This document shows, in pieces, positions 33,916 through 42,335 of a stretch of 64,000 nucleotides of DNA. Position 1 is the stretch's first letter. Every line of letters starts with the position of its first letter. The stretch lies in contig NZ_OAOP01000009.1 of the NCBI RefSeq assembly GCF_900207585.1, positions 124,001 to 188,000 on the forward strand, in the 5' to 3' direction. Both the position numbers and the translations under genes were made by a program. The notes under the pieces were generated by a model. It was not told where the DNA came from. It searched no databases and saw nothing but the letters and a program-made list of their open reading frames with translations. The DNA is from Bacillus oleivorans (GTDB lineage Bacteria > Bacillota > Bacilli > Bacillales > JC228).

Positions 33916-34563
33916 TTACTGAATCGGCAAAACATAAAGGAGGACACAGAAAAAGTGAAGAGCTGTTCCTGCCATGACAAAAAGATGCCATACAGCGTGA
34001 TGGTAGGCAAAGCCGCGCCATACATAGAAAATCGAACCTATTGTATAAAGTATGCCTCCAATGACCAGAAGCAGAATTCCTTCAGCCGCAAGTGAATCAG
34101 TAAGGGGTTTCCAGGCAAACACGATAACCCATCCCATTACCACATACAGAACGGTTGAGGTGAATAAATATTTCTTAACAAAAAAAGATTTTAAGACTGT
34201 CCCAGCAATCGCGATTCCCCAAATTATCCCAAAAATCGTCCATCCAAGCCATCCTTGAATGACTACAAATAAAAAGGGGGTATAGGTTCCTGCGATGAAG
34301 AAATAAATGGAGGAGTGGTCCATTATTTCAAAAAAATCTTTCACTTTGCCTTCCGGAAAACTGTGCAAAAGGGTGGAACAAGTATATAGTAAAACCATAG
34401 AAGAACCGTATAAGGTAAAGCTAACGACATGCCATGCTGTTCCATAAATAGATGCGTACACAATTAAAATTATCAAGGCTGCGATACTTAAGGCAGCACC
34501 AATGGCATGTGTGATGGAATTGGCGATTTCTTCTTTTTTTGAGAATGTATGAGTAAAGGCCAT
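33916..34563 (-). CDS. trhA: Hemolysin III / PAQR membrane homeostasis protein
   Basis: ATG 34563 lies seven bases after AGGAGG, giving 215 residues. Seven membrane spans carry the PAQR metal ligands: HAIGAALS near the N terminus, SSIYFFIAGTYTPF with the preceding DHS, and a C-terminal HHAVWHLFVMAGTALHFF (HxxxH). The family (YplQ in B. subtilis, TrhA elsewhere) adjusts membrane energetics or lipid fluidity rather than being a true hemolysin. Confidence 0.92.
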   Translation of the reverse strand: MAFTHTFSKKEEIANSITHAIGAALSIAALIILIVYASIYGTAWHVVSFTLYGSSMVLLYTCSTLLHSFPEGKVKDFFEIMDHSSIYFFIAGTYTPFLFVVIQGWLGWTIFGIIWGIAIAGTVLKSFFVKKYLFTSTVLYVVMGWVIVFAWKPLTDSLAAEGILLLVIGGILYTIGSIFYVWRGFAYHHAVWHLFVMAGTALHFFCVLLYVLPIQ

Positions 34564-34686
34564 GTTTTGACCTCCTGTATGCAAATTTCATTATTTTCTT
34601 CTATTGTACACTACTTTCGCCATACATAATAAGACGTTAAACCTTGAGGAAAAAACTAACCTTTGAAAGATGGAAGGGGAAAAGAA

Positions 34687-35469
34687 ATGAATACAGGCTT
34701 ATTAGGAGAAAAAATAAAAGAAATAAAAGAACAATGCGCTGGCAGATTAAGTGTTTTGATTGATATTGGCGAGCAAAAAATAGAAGCCGACAGTGAACAA
34801 ATCTTTTTATCAGCCAGTCTCATTAAAATTCCTATTTTAATAGCAGGCTTTCGTCAAGTTGAACAAAAAATACTGGATCCGGCTGAATTAATTTATGTGC
34901 CAAGGGATGAAAAAGTAGGAGGTTCGGGTGTATTAGCCACATTTTCTGACCCTGTCCATTTAACCGTTCGGGATTTACTGACTTTAATGATTACAGTCTC
35001 CGATAATACAGCTACTAATATCTTAATTGACCTGATTGGGTTAGAAGCGATTCAATCTTGTATAAAGGACTTAGACTTGAAATCTACTATACTCAATCGA
35101 AAATTGATGGATATTGAATCAAAAGAAAAAGGAATTGAGAACTCTACCAGTGCAAGTGATATCGTAAACTGTTTAAAAGCTATTCACAGGGGATCTTTTT
35201 TATCACACAACAGCACTCAGGCGGTTCTTTCCATAATGGCTCAGCAGCAATTCACCCATAAGCTCCCAGCCTATGTCGATACGGAAAAAGTAAAAGTTTT
35301 TAACAAAACAGGAGAGTTAGATGGGGCAGAACATGACTGTATGATTTTAACTTTTGGAGAAAAAACGGCGTACGTTGCAGTCTTAACAGACCAACTAGAA
35401 CATAATGAATCGGGCCGGCAAACAATCAGACAAATTGGAAAACATGTGTATGACTGTCTAATTTCCTAA
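34687..35469 (+). CDS. Class A beta-lactamase-like serine hydrolase without signal peptide
   Basis: ATG 34687 lies after GGAAGGGGAAAAG, giving 260 residues. The catalytic motifs are S44-x-x-K47 (SLIK), SDN in VSDNTATN, and KTG in FNKTGELDGAEHD. The region expected to hold the class A Glu166-x-x-Leu-Asn motif (MDIESKEKGIENSTSASD) is not canonical. There is no signal peptide or lipobox, so the protein is predicted cytosolic. A role as an intracellular esterase/peptidase is more likely than beta-lactam resistance. Confidence 0.8.
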   Translation: MNTGLLGEKIKEIKEQCAGRLSVLIDIGEQKIEADSEQIFLSASLIKIPILIAGFRQVEQKILDPAELIYVPRDEKVGGSGVLATFSDPVHLTVRDLLTLMITVSDNTATNILIDLIGLEAIQSCIKDLDLKSTILNRKLMDIESKEKGIENSTSASDIVNCLKAIHRGSFLSHNSTQAVLSIMAQQQFTHKLPAYVDTEKVKVFNKTGELDGAEHDCMILTFGEKTAYVAVLTDQLEHNESGRQTIRQIGKHVYDCLIS

Positions 35470-35480
35470 TGATACAAAAA

Positions 35481-35518
35481 GGTCAGACCCTTAAATTTTT
35501 TAGAGAAGGTCTGACCCC
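35481..35518. repeat. GGTCAGACC hairpin repeat (copy 1)
   Basis: GGTCAGACC (35481-35489) and GGTCTGACC (35508-35516) are inverted arms around an 18-nt AT-rich loop, lying between converging genes. A second copy of the same family lies at 52577-52607 in the same context. Confidence 0.75.
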
Positions 35519-35521
35519 ACT

Positions 35522-36301
35522 TTATTTTAATGCTACAATTACTACTGATTGTCCCTGAAAGGACAGCACATTTTCTTCCTCCGACTCCACACTGAAAAAT
35601 CCCTTTATGTCTTTATCTGATGAAAGGATCCATTCGTTTAATTCTTTCACTTTTTCCGAAGGCAGACTCATATTGCTGCACCATGTTTCAAAGATAAATT
35701 TTTTCTTAAAGGTGATAAGTGATTCTGTCCAAAATCCTGTTTCTTCAAGCATTGAAATCCATTCCGATTTTTTATAAGCACGGAAATGACTTGGATCGCG
35801 TCTTCTCTCTAATTCGTTATAAAATAGATCTAATTCTTCTTTTTCAGGGGCAACATTATCGGCTAAGATTAAGACGCCATCCTTCTTTAGCGTCCGATAC
35901 ACTTCTTGAACAAAAAGCTGAACCTGCGGAAAATGGTGGGCAGCTATTCGGCAGGTAATAACATCAAATGATTCGTCTGTAAATGGTAAGTCTTCAGCAT
36001 TCCCTAATTGAAAAGATACGTTAGAATGTCCTTTATCCTTAATAAATTTTTCCGCAACTTTAAGCATCTCGGGAGTTAGATCTAGGGCAACTACTTGTTC
36101 AAAGAAAGGTGCAAATGTTAAGGCCACATGTCCACCCCCTGTAGCTACATCCAGAAGGATTCCGCCCTTTCCGCTCTCAATCAGCCATTGCTTCATCCAG
36201 GCCAGATCATTCCCTTTGGCATGGAGCGGGCTATTCACATAATTCTGGGCATTTTTACCGAACTGTTTCATTACAGATTGTTGATAATCCATATCCGCCA
36301 T
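35522..36301 (-). CDS. Class I SAM-dependent methyltransferase
   Basis: I chose ATG 36301, giving 259 residues; a GTG at 36325 shares the frame but contains the GGGGG ribosome binding site. The SAM motifs are clear: GILLDVATGGGHVALTFAPF (motif I), VVALDLTPEML, AEDLPFTDESFDVITCRIAAHHF and the LILADN strand. It fits the UbiE/YcgJ-type group acting on small molecules. The C-terminal 60 residues are lineage-specific. It is divergent from the nucleotidyltransferase gene. Confidence 0.88.
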   Translation of the reverse strand: MADMDYQQSVMKQFGKNAQNYVNSPLHAKGNDLAWMKQWLIESGKGGILLDVATGGGHVALTFAPFFEQVVALDLTPEMLKVAEKFIKDKGHSNVSFQLGNAEDLPFTDESFDVITCRIAAHHFPQVQLFVQEVYRTLKKDGVLILADNVAPEKEELDLFYNELERRRDPSHFRAYKKSEWISMLEETGFWTESLITFKKKFIFETWCSNMSLPSEKVKELNEWILSSDKDIKGFFSVESEEENVLSFQGQSVVIVALK

Positions 36302-36444
36302 CGTTTCAACAATTCCCCCTTTCACTTGATGGTTTTATCTTATGATGGGAAAATCGATTAGTAAATACGAATAATTTTATATATAGTAATAAGAAAAATG
36401 AATCATAGTTTTAAAGGTAGCTTTTTAATATGGAGGTCCACACA

Positions 36445-37152
36445 TTGAAGCATTCACCAGAATCAGCTGCTTATAAGTTTATCACTACATATTTTCCTGG
36501 CTGTGATGGAGCTCTTCTCTCAGGAAGTGTTATAAGAGGAGAGGGAACATCTGCATCCGATCTCGACATCGTTATCTTTCAAAAAGATCTTCCGAGTGCA
36601 TATCGGGAAACGTTTCATCTATTTGATTGGCCAATTGAGGCATTTGTTCATAATTTTACTTCTTACAGAGTGTTTTTTGAGTCTGATCGGGACCGGGCAC
36701 GACCTTCACTTGCAAGGATGATTGCGGAAGGGCAAGTCATTAAAGAGCATGATTTTTTACATTATGTAAAAAAAGAGGCAGAAGAACTTCTGAAAGCGGG
36801 ACCCGAGCCATGGACAGAGGGAACGCTTCAGACGAAAAGGTATATGCTGACGGATGTACTGTATGATTTTATAGGTGCTGAGAACCCGAAGGAGGAGCTA
36901 TCCATTGCTGCCGCACTAGCTGATCAGATACATGAATTTGTATTACGTACAAATCAGCAGTGGCTTGGTTATTCAAAATGGGTATATCGGGCTTTACTTG
37001 CTTTTGATCCTGTTCTTGCAGAGAAGTATTACCAGGCTTTTCACGTCTATTACCGTACAGGAGAAAAGAAATTAATCATAGCTCTAGCAGATGAAGTGCT
37101 GGAACCGTTTGGGGGACGTCTAGTTGAAGGGTATTCAGCAGGAAAAATATAA
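36445..37152 (+). CDS. Nucleotidyltransferase-fold protein
   Basis: TTG 36445 lies eight bases after GGAGG; the upstream ATG 36430 contains that site, so I prefer TTG, giving 235 residues. The nucleotidyltransferase motif GSVIRGEGTSASDLDIVIF (about residues 24-42) gives the Gly-Ser and Asp-x-Asp catalytic set, and a third acidic residue may lie in AFVHNF. The rest is helical. The family includes antibiotic adenylyltransferases and minimal NTases; the substrate is not evident. Confidence 0.8.
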   Translation: MKHSPESAAYKFITTYFPGCDGALLSGSVIRGEGTSASDLDIVIFQKDLPSAYRETFHLFDWPIEAFVHNFTSYRVFFESDRDRARPSLARMIAEGQVIKEHDFLHYVKKEAEELLKAGPEPWTEGTLQTKRYMLTDVLYDFIGAENPKEELSIAAALADQIHEFVLRTNQQWLGYSKWVYRALLAFDPVLAEKYYQAFHVYYRTGEKKLIIALADEVLEPFGGRLVEGYSAGKI

Positions 37153-37167
37153 AAATAAAAGTATATC

Positions 37168-37203
37168 AAAAGCCAGAGGATTATTCACTCTGGCTTTTTT
37201 TCC
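37168..37203. terminator. Bidirectional terminator between the NTase and TetR genes
   Basis: AAAGCCAGAG and CTCTGGCTTT arms with a 9-nt loop and T run on the plus strand. The TetR stop codon falls inside the stem. Confidence 0.8.
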
Positions 37204-37849
37204 GGATTCCATCCATAATAAACTGAACTATTTGATCAATTTCACTTTCATCGATTGTTTCTTCTTGGTTAGGCAATAGCACGAAACGAGAGAAGAGAAA
37301 ACCGCCAATTATGGTAAAGAGCAGTCTTTGTATGGTTATCGTTGGCAGATCAACCAGTTCTCCGCGCGCTTTAAAATGATCCACGACTTTAGCAATCCTT
37401 TGGAAGATATTTTCCGAAATATAAGGAAATATTTCATTCTTTAGCTCTTCACTATACAGAACCTCTTTAACAAAAATTTGAAATATTTCTTTATTTTCAT
37501 TGATAAATGCGATCCGGTTTTTTGCTAATGCTCGTAAAAAATCTTCAAAGTTGGCAACTTGATCGGTCAACAATTCATTAAAAACATCTTCAGCCATTGT
37601 AGGAAGAGATTCCTTTAAAAAGGGCAGGAGCACGGAGAGCAGTAAATTATCTTTAGTACCATAATGACGAAAAATCGTCCCTTCCGCTACTCCAGCTGCT
37701 TTTGCTATTTCGCTTGTTGAGGTATTCGCGAACCCCTTTTCTGCAAACAGTTTGATGGCTGTTTCTGTAATTTTTTGCTGTTTATCGGTTTGTTTCTTAG
37801 ATAGTTTTGTTTGGGCAATCATTGCATCCAACAGATTGTTCTTAGACAT
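37181..37849 (-). CDS. TetR family repressor of the adjacent ABC exporter
   Basis: The 222-residue TetR protein has the N-terminal helix-turn-helix KITETAIKLFAEKGFANTSTSEIAKAAGVAEGTIFRHYGTKDNLL (about residues 25-70) and a helical ligand domain ending FIMDGIRKKSQSE. It is the third gene of the ABC operon, 32 bp after the permease. Two palindromes (GTGAGT-N4-ACTCAC type) flank the operon promoter, so it very likely represses its own operon, released by a transported compound. Confidence 0.9.
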   Translation of the reverse strand: MSKNNLLDAMIAQTKLSKKQTDKQQKITETAIKLFAEKGFANTSTSEIAKAAGVAEGTIFRHYGTKDNLLLSVLLPFLKESLPTMAEDVFNELLTDQVANFEDFLRALAKNRIAFINENKEIFQIFVKEVLYSEELKNEIFPYISENIFQRIAKVVDHFKARGELVDLPTITIQRLLFTIIGGFLFSRFVLLPNQEETIDESEIDQIVQFIMDGIRKKSQSE

Positions 37850-37881
37850 TAAAAGACCACTTCCTTACAAATCTGTCCTCA

Positions 37882-38943
37882 TTATAACGTACGGTACCCC
37901 TTCAAAGCGAATATATTACAAACAATAAAGATCATGGCAAAGATAGCTAAAGCTAATATATCTCCGCCAACATCCCTGAGCTCAAGTCCTTTATACATGA
38001 CATCCTTTAAGGCATCGGCTGCATAATGAATCGGCATGATTTTAGCCAGTGCCTGTAACCAATCAGCCATCCCTTCAAGCGGAATAATCCCTGAAAAAAA
38101 CACTTGCGGGATTACCACAATCGGGATAAATTGAACCATTTGAAATTCAGAAGCCGCAAAAGCTGATAAAAGCGTTCCTAATGAAAGGGCAACAAGCGCA
38201 AGCAGCAAGTTAATAATGATTACGTTCCAGATGGAGCCTACAAGGACCATATCTAAAACGGTTATAGAGTATAAAACAATAATAAAGGTTTGAATAACTG
38301 CAAATAAACCATAGCCAATTAAGTAGGAGGTTACAATTTCTCCTCTGCGGATCGGGGTAGACATCAGTCTTTCCAGTGTTCCGGTTGTTCGCTCCTTTAA
38401 CAGACCAATTCCTGAAATCAGGAATACAAAAAAGAAAACAAAGAATCCTACTAAAATCGGACTTAATACATCAAAAAATTCAGTATCACTATTTCCATAT
38501 ACATATTCTGTCTCTATGTTTACCTGCGGAATGTCAATTTGGCCTCCGATCTGATTCACTAATTGAGCCTGAGCCCCGGCACCGATTACTTGGTTCACCT
38601 TCATTTGCAGGGCTTTTGCTGAAGTAGGATCACTATTTTGGAGGGTTAGGACGATATTTCCGTTATCCATTTGCAAGAAACCGTCTAGGTCTTCGTCGAC
38701 TACTAGTTTAGAAGTTTCAGAGCCTTCTTCATATTCATGAATGACGATATCGGCATCATCAAGTGCACTAACTAAATATTCATCAAGATTAACAGCCCCT
38801 AATTCCGGATCAACAGCTTCTCCATTAAATAAAAGATACATTAAAGATAAAATCAGTAATGGTGCTACAAATAAAAGGCCGAGTGTCCGTTTTTCGCGAA
38901 ACATTTGCAGGCAAATTCTTTTAATTAACGCTAGAATTCTCAT
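37882..38943 (-). CDS. ABC-2 type exporter permease
   Basis: ATG 38943 lies after GGGAGGG, giving 353 residues; it overlaps the ATPase end by 23 bp. One N-terminal span is followed by a large extracytoplasmic segment (about residues 40-165) and then five or six spans with the ABC-2 signature GLLKERTTGTLERLMSTPIRRGEIVTSYLIGYG. It is of the antibiotic/drug exporter type (YhgE/LnrMN-like). The substrate is not known. Confidence 0.88.
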   Translation of the reverse strand: MRILALIKRICLQMFREKRTLGLLFVAPLLILSLMYLLFNGEAVDPELGAVNLDEYLVSALDDADIVIHEYEEGSETSKLVVDEDLDGFLQMDNGNIVLTLQNSDPTSAKALQMKVNQVIGAGAQAQLVNQIGGQIDIPQVNIETEYVYGNSDTEFFDVLSPILVGFFVFFFVFLISGIGLLKERTTGTLERLMSTPIRRGEIVTSYLIGYGLFAVIQTFIIVLYSITVLDMVLVGSIWNVIIINLLLALVALSLGTLLSAFAASEFQMVQFIPIVVIPQVFFSGIIPLEGMADWLQALAKIMPIHYAADALKDVMYKGLELRDVGGDILALAIFAMIFIVCNIFALKGYRTL

Positions 38944-39664
38944 GTTTAACCCTCCCGGCATTTAAAAATACCTCATCAAAACTTTCAGCATGATAAAACT
39001 GTTTTAATTCAGCTGGAGTTCCGCTTGTTAAGATGACACCATCCCGAACCATTGCAATAAAGTCGCATTTTTCCGCTTCATCCATTACATGAGTGGTAAC
39101 AATAATCGTTTTGCCTTCCTCCTTTTTTAAACGAAGCAGTTCGTTCCAGATGCTTAGTCTTAGTTCAGGATCAATCCCAACGGTTGGTTCATCTAAGATT
39201 AAAATCTTAGGATTTTGAATTAAAGCAATGGCCAAAGACAATCGGCGCTTCATCCCGCCGGAATAGGCAGATACTTTTTTATTTAAGTCGCTGGTAAGGT
39301 TGACTAAATCAGCTGCGTAAGCAATACGCTCCTTCATTTCTGCTCTGTTTAATTTGAAGAGGGAAGCGAAAAATTGAAGATTTTCTTTACCTGTAAGTTC
39401 TGTGTACAAAGCATCCGATTGTGCCATATAACCAATTTCCTGAAGTAATTCTAAGTTGGGAACTTTTTTGTCTAGAACATGAATGGTTCCGGTATCTGGC
39501 TGATCCATTCCAACAATCATTTTGACCAATGTTGTTTTACCTGCTCCGGAAGGTCCGATAAATCCATATATTTTTCCTTCTTCAATCTTTAAATCAATTT
39601 GACTTAAAACGACTTTTTTACCGAAGCTCTTACTTATCTTTTCGATTGCTATACTTACACTCAT
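38921..39664 (-). CDS. ABC exporter ATP-binding protein
   Basis: ATG 39664 lies eight bases after GGAGGG, giving 247 residues; the frame upstream has no ribosome binding site and includes the promoter. Walker A is GPSGAGKTT, the signature YSGGMKRR, Walker B ILILDEPTVGID, and the switch His lies in VTTHVMDEA. This is the first gene of an operon with the permease and the TetR regulator. It powers export of a hydrophobic or toxic compound. Confidence 0.92.
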   Translation of the reverse strand: MSVSIAIEKISKSFGKKVVLSQIDLKIEEGKIYGFIGPSGAGKTTLVKMIVGMDQPDTGTIHVLDKKVPNLELLQEIGYMAQSDALYTELTGKENLQFFASLFKLNRAEMKERIAYAADLVNLTSDLNKKVSAYSGGMKRRLSLAIALIQNPKILILDEPTVGIDPELRLSIWNELLRLKKEEGKTIIVTTHVMDEAEKCDFIAMVRDGVILTSGTPAELKQFYHAESFDEVFLNAGRVKHENSSVN

Positions 39665-39693
39665 ACTCAATCCCTCCAAACGGAATACATTTT

Positions 39694-39765
39694 GTGAGTG
39701 ATTACTCACTCTAAATATTACTCCTGTTTAAAGAAAAGTCAATAAAAAAGTGAGTAATTACTTAC
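39694..39765 (-). promoter_or_regulatory. ABC-TetR operon promoter flanked by two TetR operators
   Basis: The minus-strand promoter is TTGACT (39742-39737) and TAATAT (39720-39715) with a 16-bp spacer. GTGAGT-GATT-ACTCAC (39694-39709), a perfect palindrome, lies just downstream of the -10, and GTGAGT-AATT-ACTTAC (39750-39765) lies just upstream of the -35. The two sites are 56 bp centre to centre. Confidence 0.75.
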
Positions 39766-39810
39766 TTTTTTGTTTATCCCATGTCGTGCTAAGCAGGGCG
39801 GATGGGCTAA

Positions 39811-39989
39811 AGGACATAGGTTCCGTTATCTGTGGCAAAATCGCAGAATTTCAAAATTAGCGGACACTGGTTCCTTTATTTGGGGAAAAACAGGGTATTT
39901 TTAAATGATTTAGAGCTAATAAAGGAACATATGTCCTATAATTTTCTAAAGTGGTCGTTTTTGTCAAAATAACGGATCGTATGTCCGAA
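39811..39989. repeat. Four-copy GGACAT-GGTTCC intergenic repeat
   Basis: Two direct copies on the plus strand (starting at 39811 and 39860; pattern GGACAtaGGTTCCgTTAT) are followed by two inverted copies (about 39917-39939 and 39966-39989). The copies are 20-25 bp and spaced about 50 bp. Complementary pairs can fold into a large cruciform. No gene is seen in 39770-40082. Confidence 0.7.
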
Positions 39990-40083
39990 AGAATCATCAA
40001 GACAAATCCAATTGAGCCCACCGCGGGTTCTTCTTGCCGGATTTACCCTGTGAAAGCAGAGTTCCTTTTTTATAATAAAGTGA

Positions 40084-40127
40084 GATTAAAAAAAGCAGCT
40101 GGCATAGTCGTGAAGCCAACTGCTTTA
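40084..40127 (-). terminator. Terminator after spo0M
   Basis: On the minus strand GCAGTTGGC pairs with GCCAGCTGC (one mismatch) around an 11-nt loop, then a T run. Confidence 0.65.
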
Positions 40128-40162
40128 TTGCTAATCATATTCTTTTTTCTTAGAAATAAACA

Positions 40163-40933
40163 TTATCGATATCGGCGTAATACATCTTCAATCATGTTAG
40201 GCAGCTGATGAACATTATGACGGTTAACAGAAAGAGATAGCTTGGTTTCGTCCATTTCTAACGCTTCGCTTAAAAAGCCCATTAATCCTCGGCCTCTCCG
40301 GTCAACCTCCATAAGAAGATCGACTTCATCCTCCGTTCTATAGCGGAAAGCGACCTCTACTTCATCAAAGGCACGGTAAAAAGGACCAGTTACTGGATAA
40401 AACTCAAATTCTTGCAAGAACGGATAACGACCTCGAGCATACCTTTTTACATATTCGTTTTCTACCTTGCGCGTTTTAAATCCCAGCTGGTGGAAGGTGT
40501 TAATTACTTTTTCAGTCAGCTCACTTGGACGGACATAGATACTATCATAATCACTTGCATCTACACCTTGTTCAATCCCAAGTGTAGTGCGAACCCATAC
40601 TTTTGAATTCCCTGCAGAAATCGGAGTTTCATATGGGAGGACAAAGGAAAAAGGAACCCTTATTTCTTCACCAGCCCGTAAATCGGTTTGCTGGACAATC
40701 CGGAAGCGGTCTAATACAGCAGTATCCGTAATCTTTTTGTCATCCACTTCACGGATGTATGTACAGCATACTTCCATGTAAATATCCTCAATTTTTTGCC
40801 CTACATTTCCGCCGGTAAGGACAATTTCACCACGGACTTCCTCACCTTGTCTCCATTCGTCCTTTTCTAGTCTTGCATCCACCTTAGCATTACCGATTCC
40901 AATGGAGGCTAACGCTTTTTTGAAAAATGACAT
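40163..40933 (-). CDS. spo0M: Sporulation control protein Spo0M
   Basis: ATG 40933 lies after AAGGAGTGGGAG, giving 256 residues beginning MSFFKKALASIGIGNAKVDARLEKDEW, which matches Spo0M of B. subtilis. The N-terminal half is an arrestin-like beta sandwich (GEEVRGEIVLTGGNVGQKIEDIYMEV); the C-terminal half is lineage-specific. In B. subtilis Spo0M affects entry into sporulation and cell division and is under sigma W. A sigma-W-like promoter is visible here at 40994-41021. Confidence 0.93.
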   Translation of the reverse strand: MSFFKKALASIGIGNAKVDARLEKDEWRQGEEVRGEIVLTGGNVGQKIEDIYMEVCCTYIREVDDKKITDTAVLDRFRIVQQTDLRAGEEIRVPFSFVLPYETPISAGNSKVWVRTTLGIEQGVDASDYDSIYVRPSELTEKVINTFHQLGFKTRKVENEYVKRYARGRYPFLQEFEFYPVTGPFYRAFDEVEVAFRYRTEDEVDLLMEVDRRGRGLMGFLSEALEMDETKLSLSVNRHNVHQLPNMIEDVLRRYR

Positions 40934-40993
40934 ACTCCCACTCCTTTTTTTCATAAGTTTAATAAGCGTTTTTACAATTTTTATTCTATAACT

Positions 40994-41021
40994 TATACGA
41001 TAAAAAGCAGGAAAAGTTTCT
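40994..41021 (-). promoter_or_regulatory. Sigma-W-type promoter of spo0M
   Basis: On the minus strand GAAAC (41020-41016) and CGTATA (40999-40994) are separated by 16 bp, with the T-rich start of the spacer typical of ECF promoters. It lies 61 bp before the spo0M start. Confidence 0.7.
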
Positions 41022-41289
41022 TGTGTTATTTAAAAGAGAATCCTTTTTAATGGCAAGGAAACATAGCTGCCTTGCTGAGAAAAAGAAGTTTAAGTTCGTA
41101 ACGATCCAAAAAAGTAGGGAAAGTAGCCCAATAAATCCAGCCGCCGCCTAATTATCGCGATTTCGCCAAATTAGTCATTCAACTCGCACACAAAAAGTTT
41201 ATAATTTAAGATACCTGGTTTATTCAGGATACTGATAACATAAGAAATATAGAAAGAGATAAAAGATACATAGATAAGGGGTGAGACAC
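41022..41289. other. Intergenic region without a gene
   Basis: No credible reading frame, hairpin or repeat of known type was found. The AAGGGGTGAGACAC ribosome binding site of the HD gene ends the region. Confidence 0.5.
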
Positions 41290-42276
41290 TTGATCGTTGA
41301 TCCTATTTACGGGAGTTTTGAGCTAGAGCCTGTATTAAATGATCTTCTTCAGTCAAGACCTGTGCAGCGGTTACGTGGTGTTCATCAGGGGGGTGCCAGT
41401 TACTTAGTGAATCCTAAGTGGTGTGTAACCAGGTATGAGCATTCTGTTGGTGTAATGCTATTAGTTTTGAGGATGGGCGGGAGTGTAGAGGAACAAATTG
41501 CTGCCCTGCTTCATGATGTCTCACATACGGCTTTTTCTCATGTCACTGATTTTGCTCTGCGTAATAAAGAGGAGGACTACCACGAACAAATTTTTAAAAG
41601 AGTGATAGAAGAATCAGAGATTCCGAAGATCCTTCAGAATTATGGCTACACGACTGAACAAATCTTTAGTGACTTTTCTAAGTGGACGATTTTGGAGCAG
41701 CCGTCTCCTGACTTATGTGCAGATCGGATTGATTATACGCTAAGAGATCAATATCATTATTTTCACCTTAATCAAGACGAAATTCAAACCCTGTTAGAGT
41801 CATTAACGGTTGTTGACGGGTTATTATGTTTTCGTACGATAGACGCGGCCGAGAAGTTTAATAGCCTTTATTATCAAGAAGTTATAGATTTTTTTATGGA
41901 CCCCTTAAACGCATATGGCTATTGGAAGCTTTCGATTGCTATTGCACTTGGTTTAAAAAAGAAAATCCTCGAAATGAATGATTTATTAAAAGAAGATCAG
42001 GAAATTTGGGAGATCTTGCAGCAGAGCAGGGACCCAGACGTTCGGCAGATTATGAAACAGATCCACCCGCATGCAGAAGTTGTAATAGATGAAAAAAATT
42101 ACGATTTTTATACAAAAAATAAAATAAGACTGATAGATCCAATGGTGCTCCAAAACGGGGAAAAAGTAAGAGCCTCTTCCATATCAGAAGAGGTTGAGAA
42201 GCTGAATCAGACTGCCATTGAAAGATTTAACAGGGGTGCCAGGATTCGCGTTGTGTCTTTTAACACGGCAAAGTAA
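41290..42276 (+). CDS. HD domain phosphohydrolase
   Basis: TTG 41290 lies eight bases after AAGGGG, giving 328 residues; the GTG at 41281 abuts that site. The HD motif is complete: RYEHSVGVM (first His) and LLHDVSHTAFSHV (H-D pair), with a later Asp in PSPDLCADRIDYTLRD. This is the layout of dNTPase/SAMHD1-like and YwfO-like metal phosphohydrolases. It is cytosolic. The substrate could be nucleotides. It is monocistronic. Confidence 0.88.
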   Translation: MIVDPIYGSFELEPVLNDLLQSRPVQRLRGVHQGGASYLVNPKWCVTRYEHSVGVMLLVLRMGGSVEEQIAALLHDVSHTAFSHVTDFALRNKEEDYHEQIFKRVIEESEIPKILQNYGYTTEQIFSDFSKWTILEQPSPDLCADRIDYTLRDQYHYFHLNQDEIQTLLESLTVVDGLLCFRTIDAAEKFNSLYYQEVIDFFMDPLNAYGYWKLSIAIALGLKKKILEMNDLLKEDQEIWEILQQSRDPDVRQIMKQIHPHAEVVIDEKNYDFYTKNKIRLIDPMVLQNGEKVRASSISEEVEKLNQTAIERFNRGARIRVVSFNTAK

Positions 42277-42286
42277 AAATTTTTAA

Positions 42287-42314
42287 AAAAACCGCCATAC
42301 ATTTGGCGGTTTCT
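42287..42314 (+). terminator. Terminator after the HD gene
   Basis: AACCGCCA and TGGCGGTT arms with a 6-nt loop, then TTTC. It lies between converging genes. Confidence 0.7.
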
Positions 42315-42335
42315 TACACTACTGAGAAATTGCTT

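Noticed and set aside
39951-40208. An 85-codon plus-strand frame near the spo0M end
   Set aside because: It crosses a repeat and the spo0M terminator and is antisense to the spo0M tail; no start signal.
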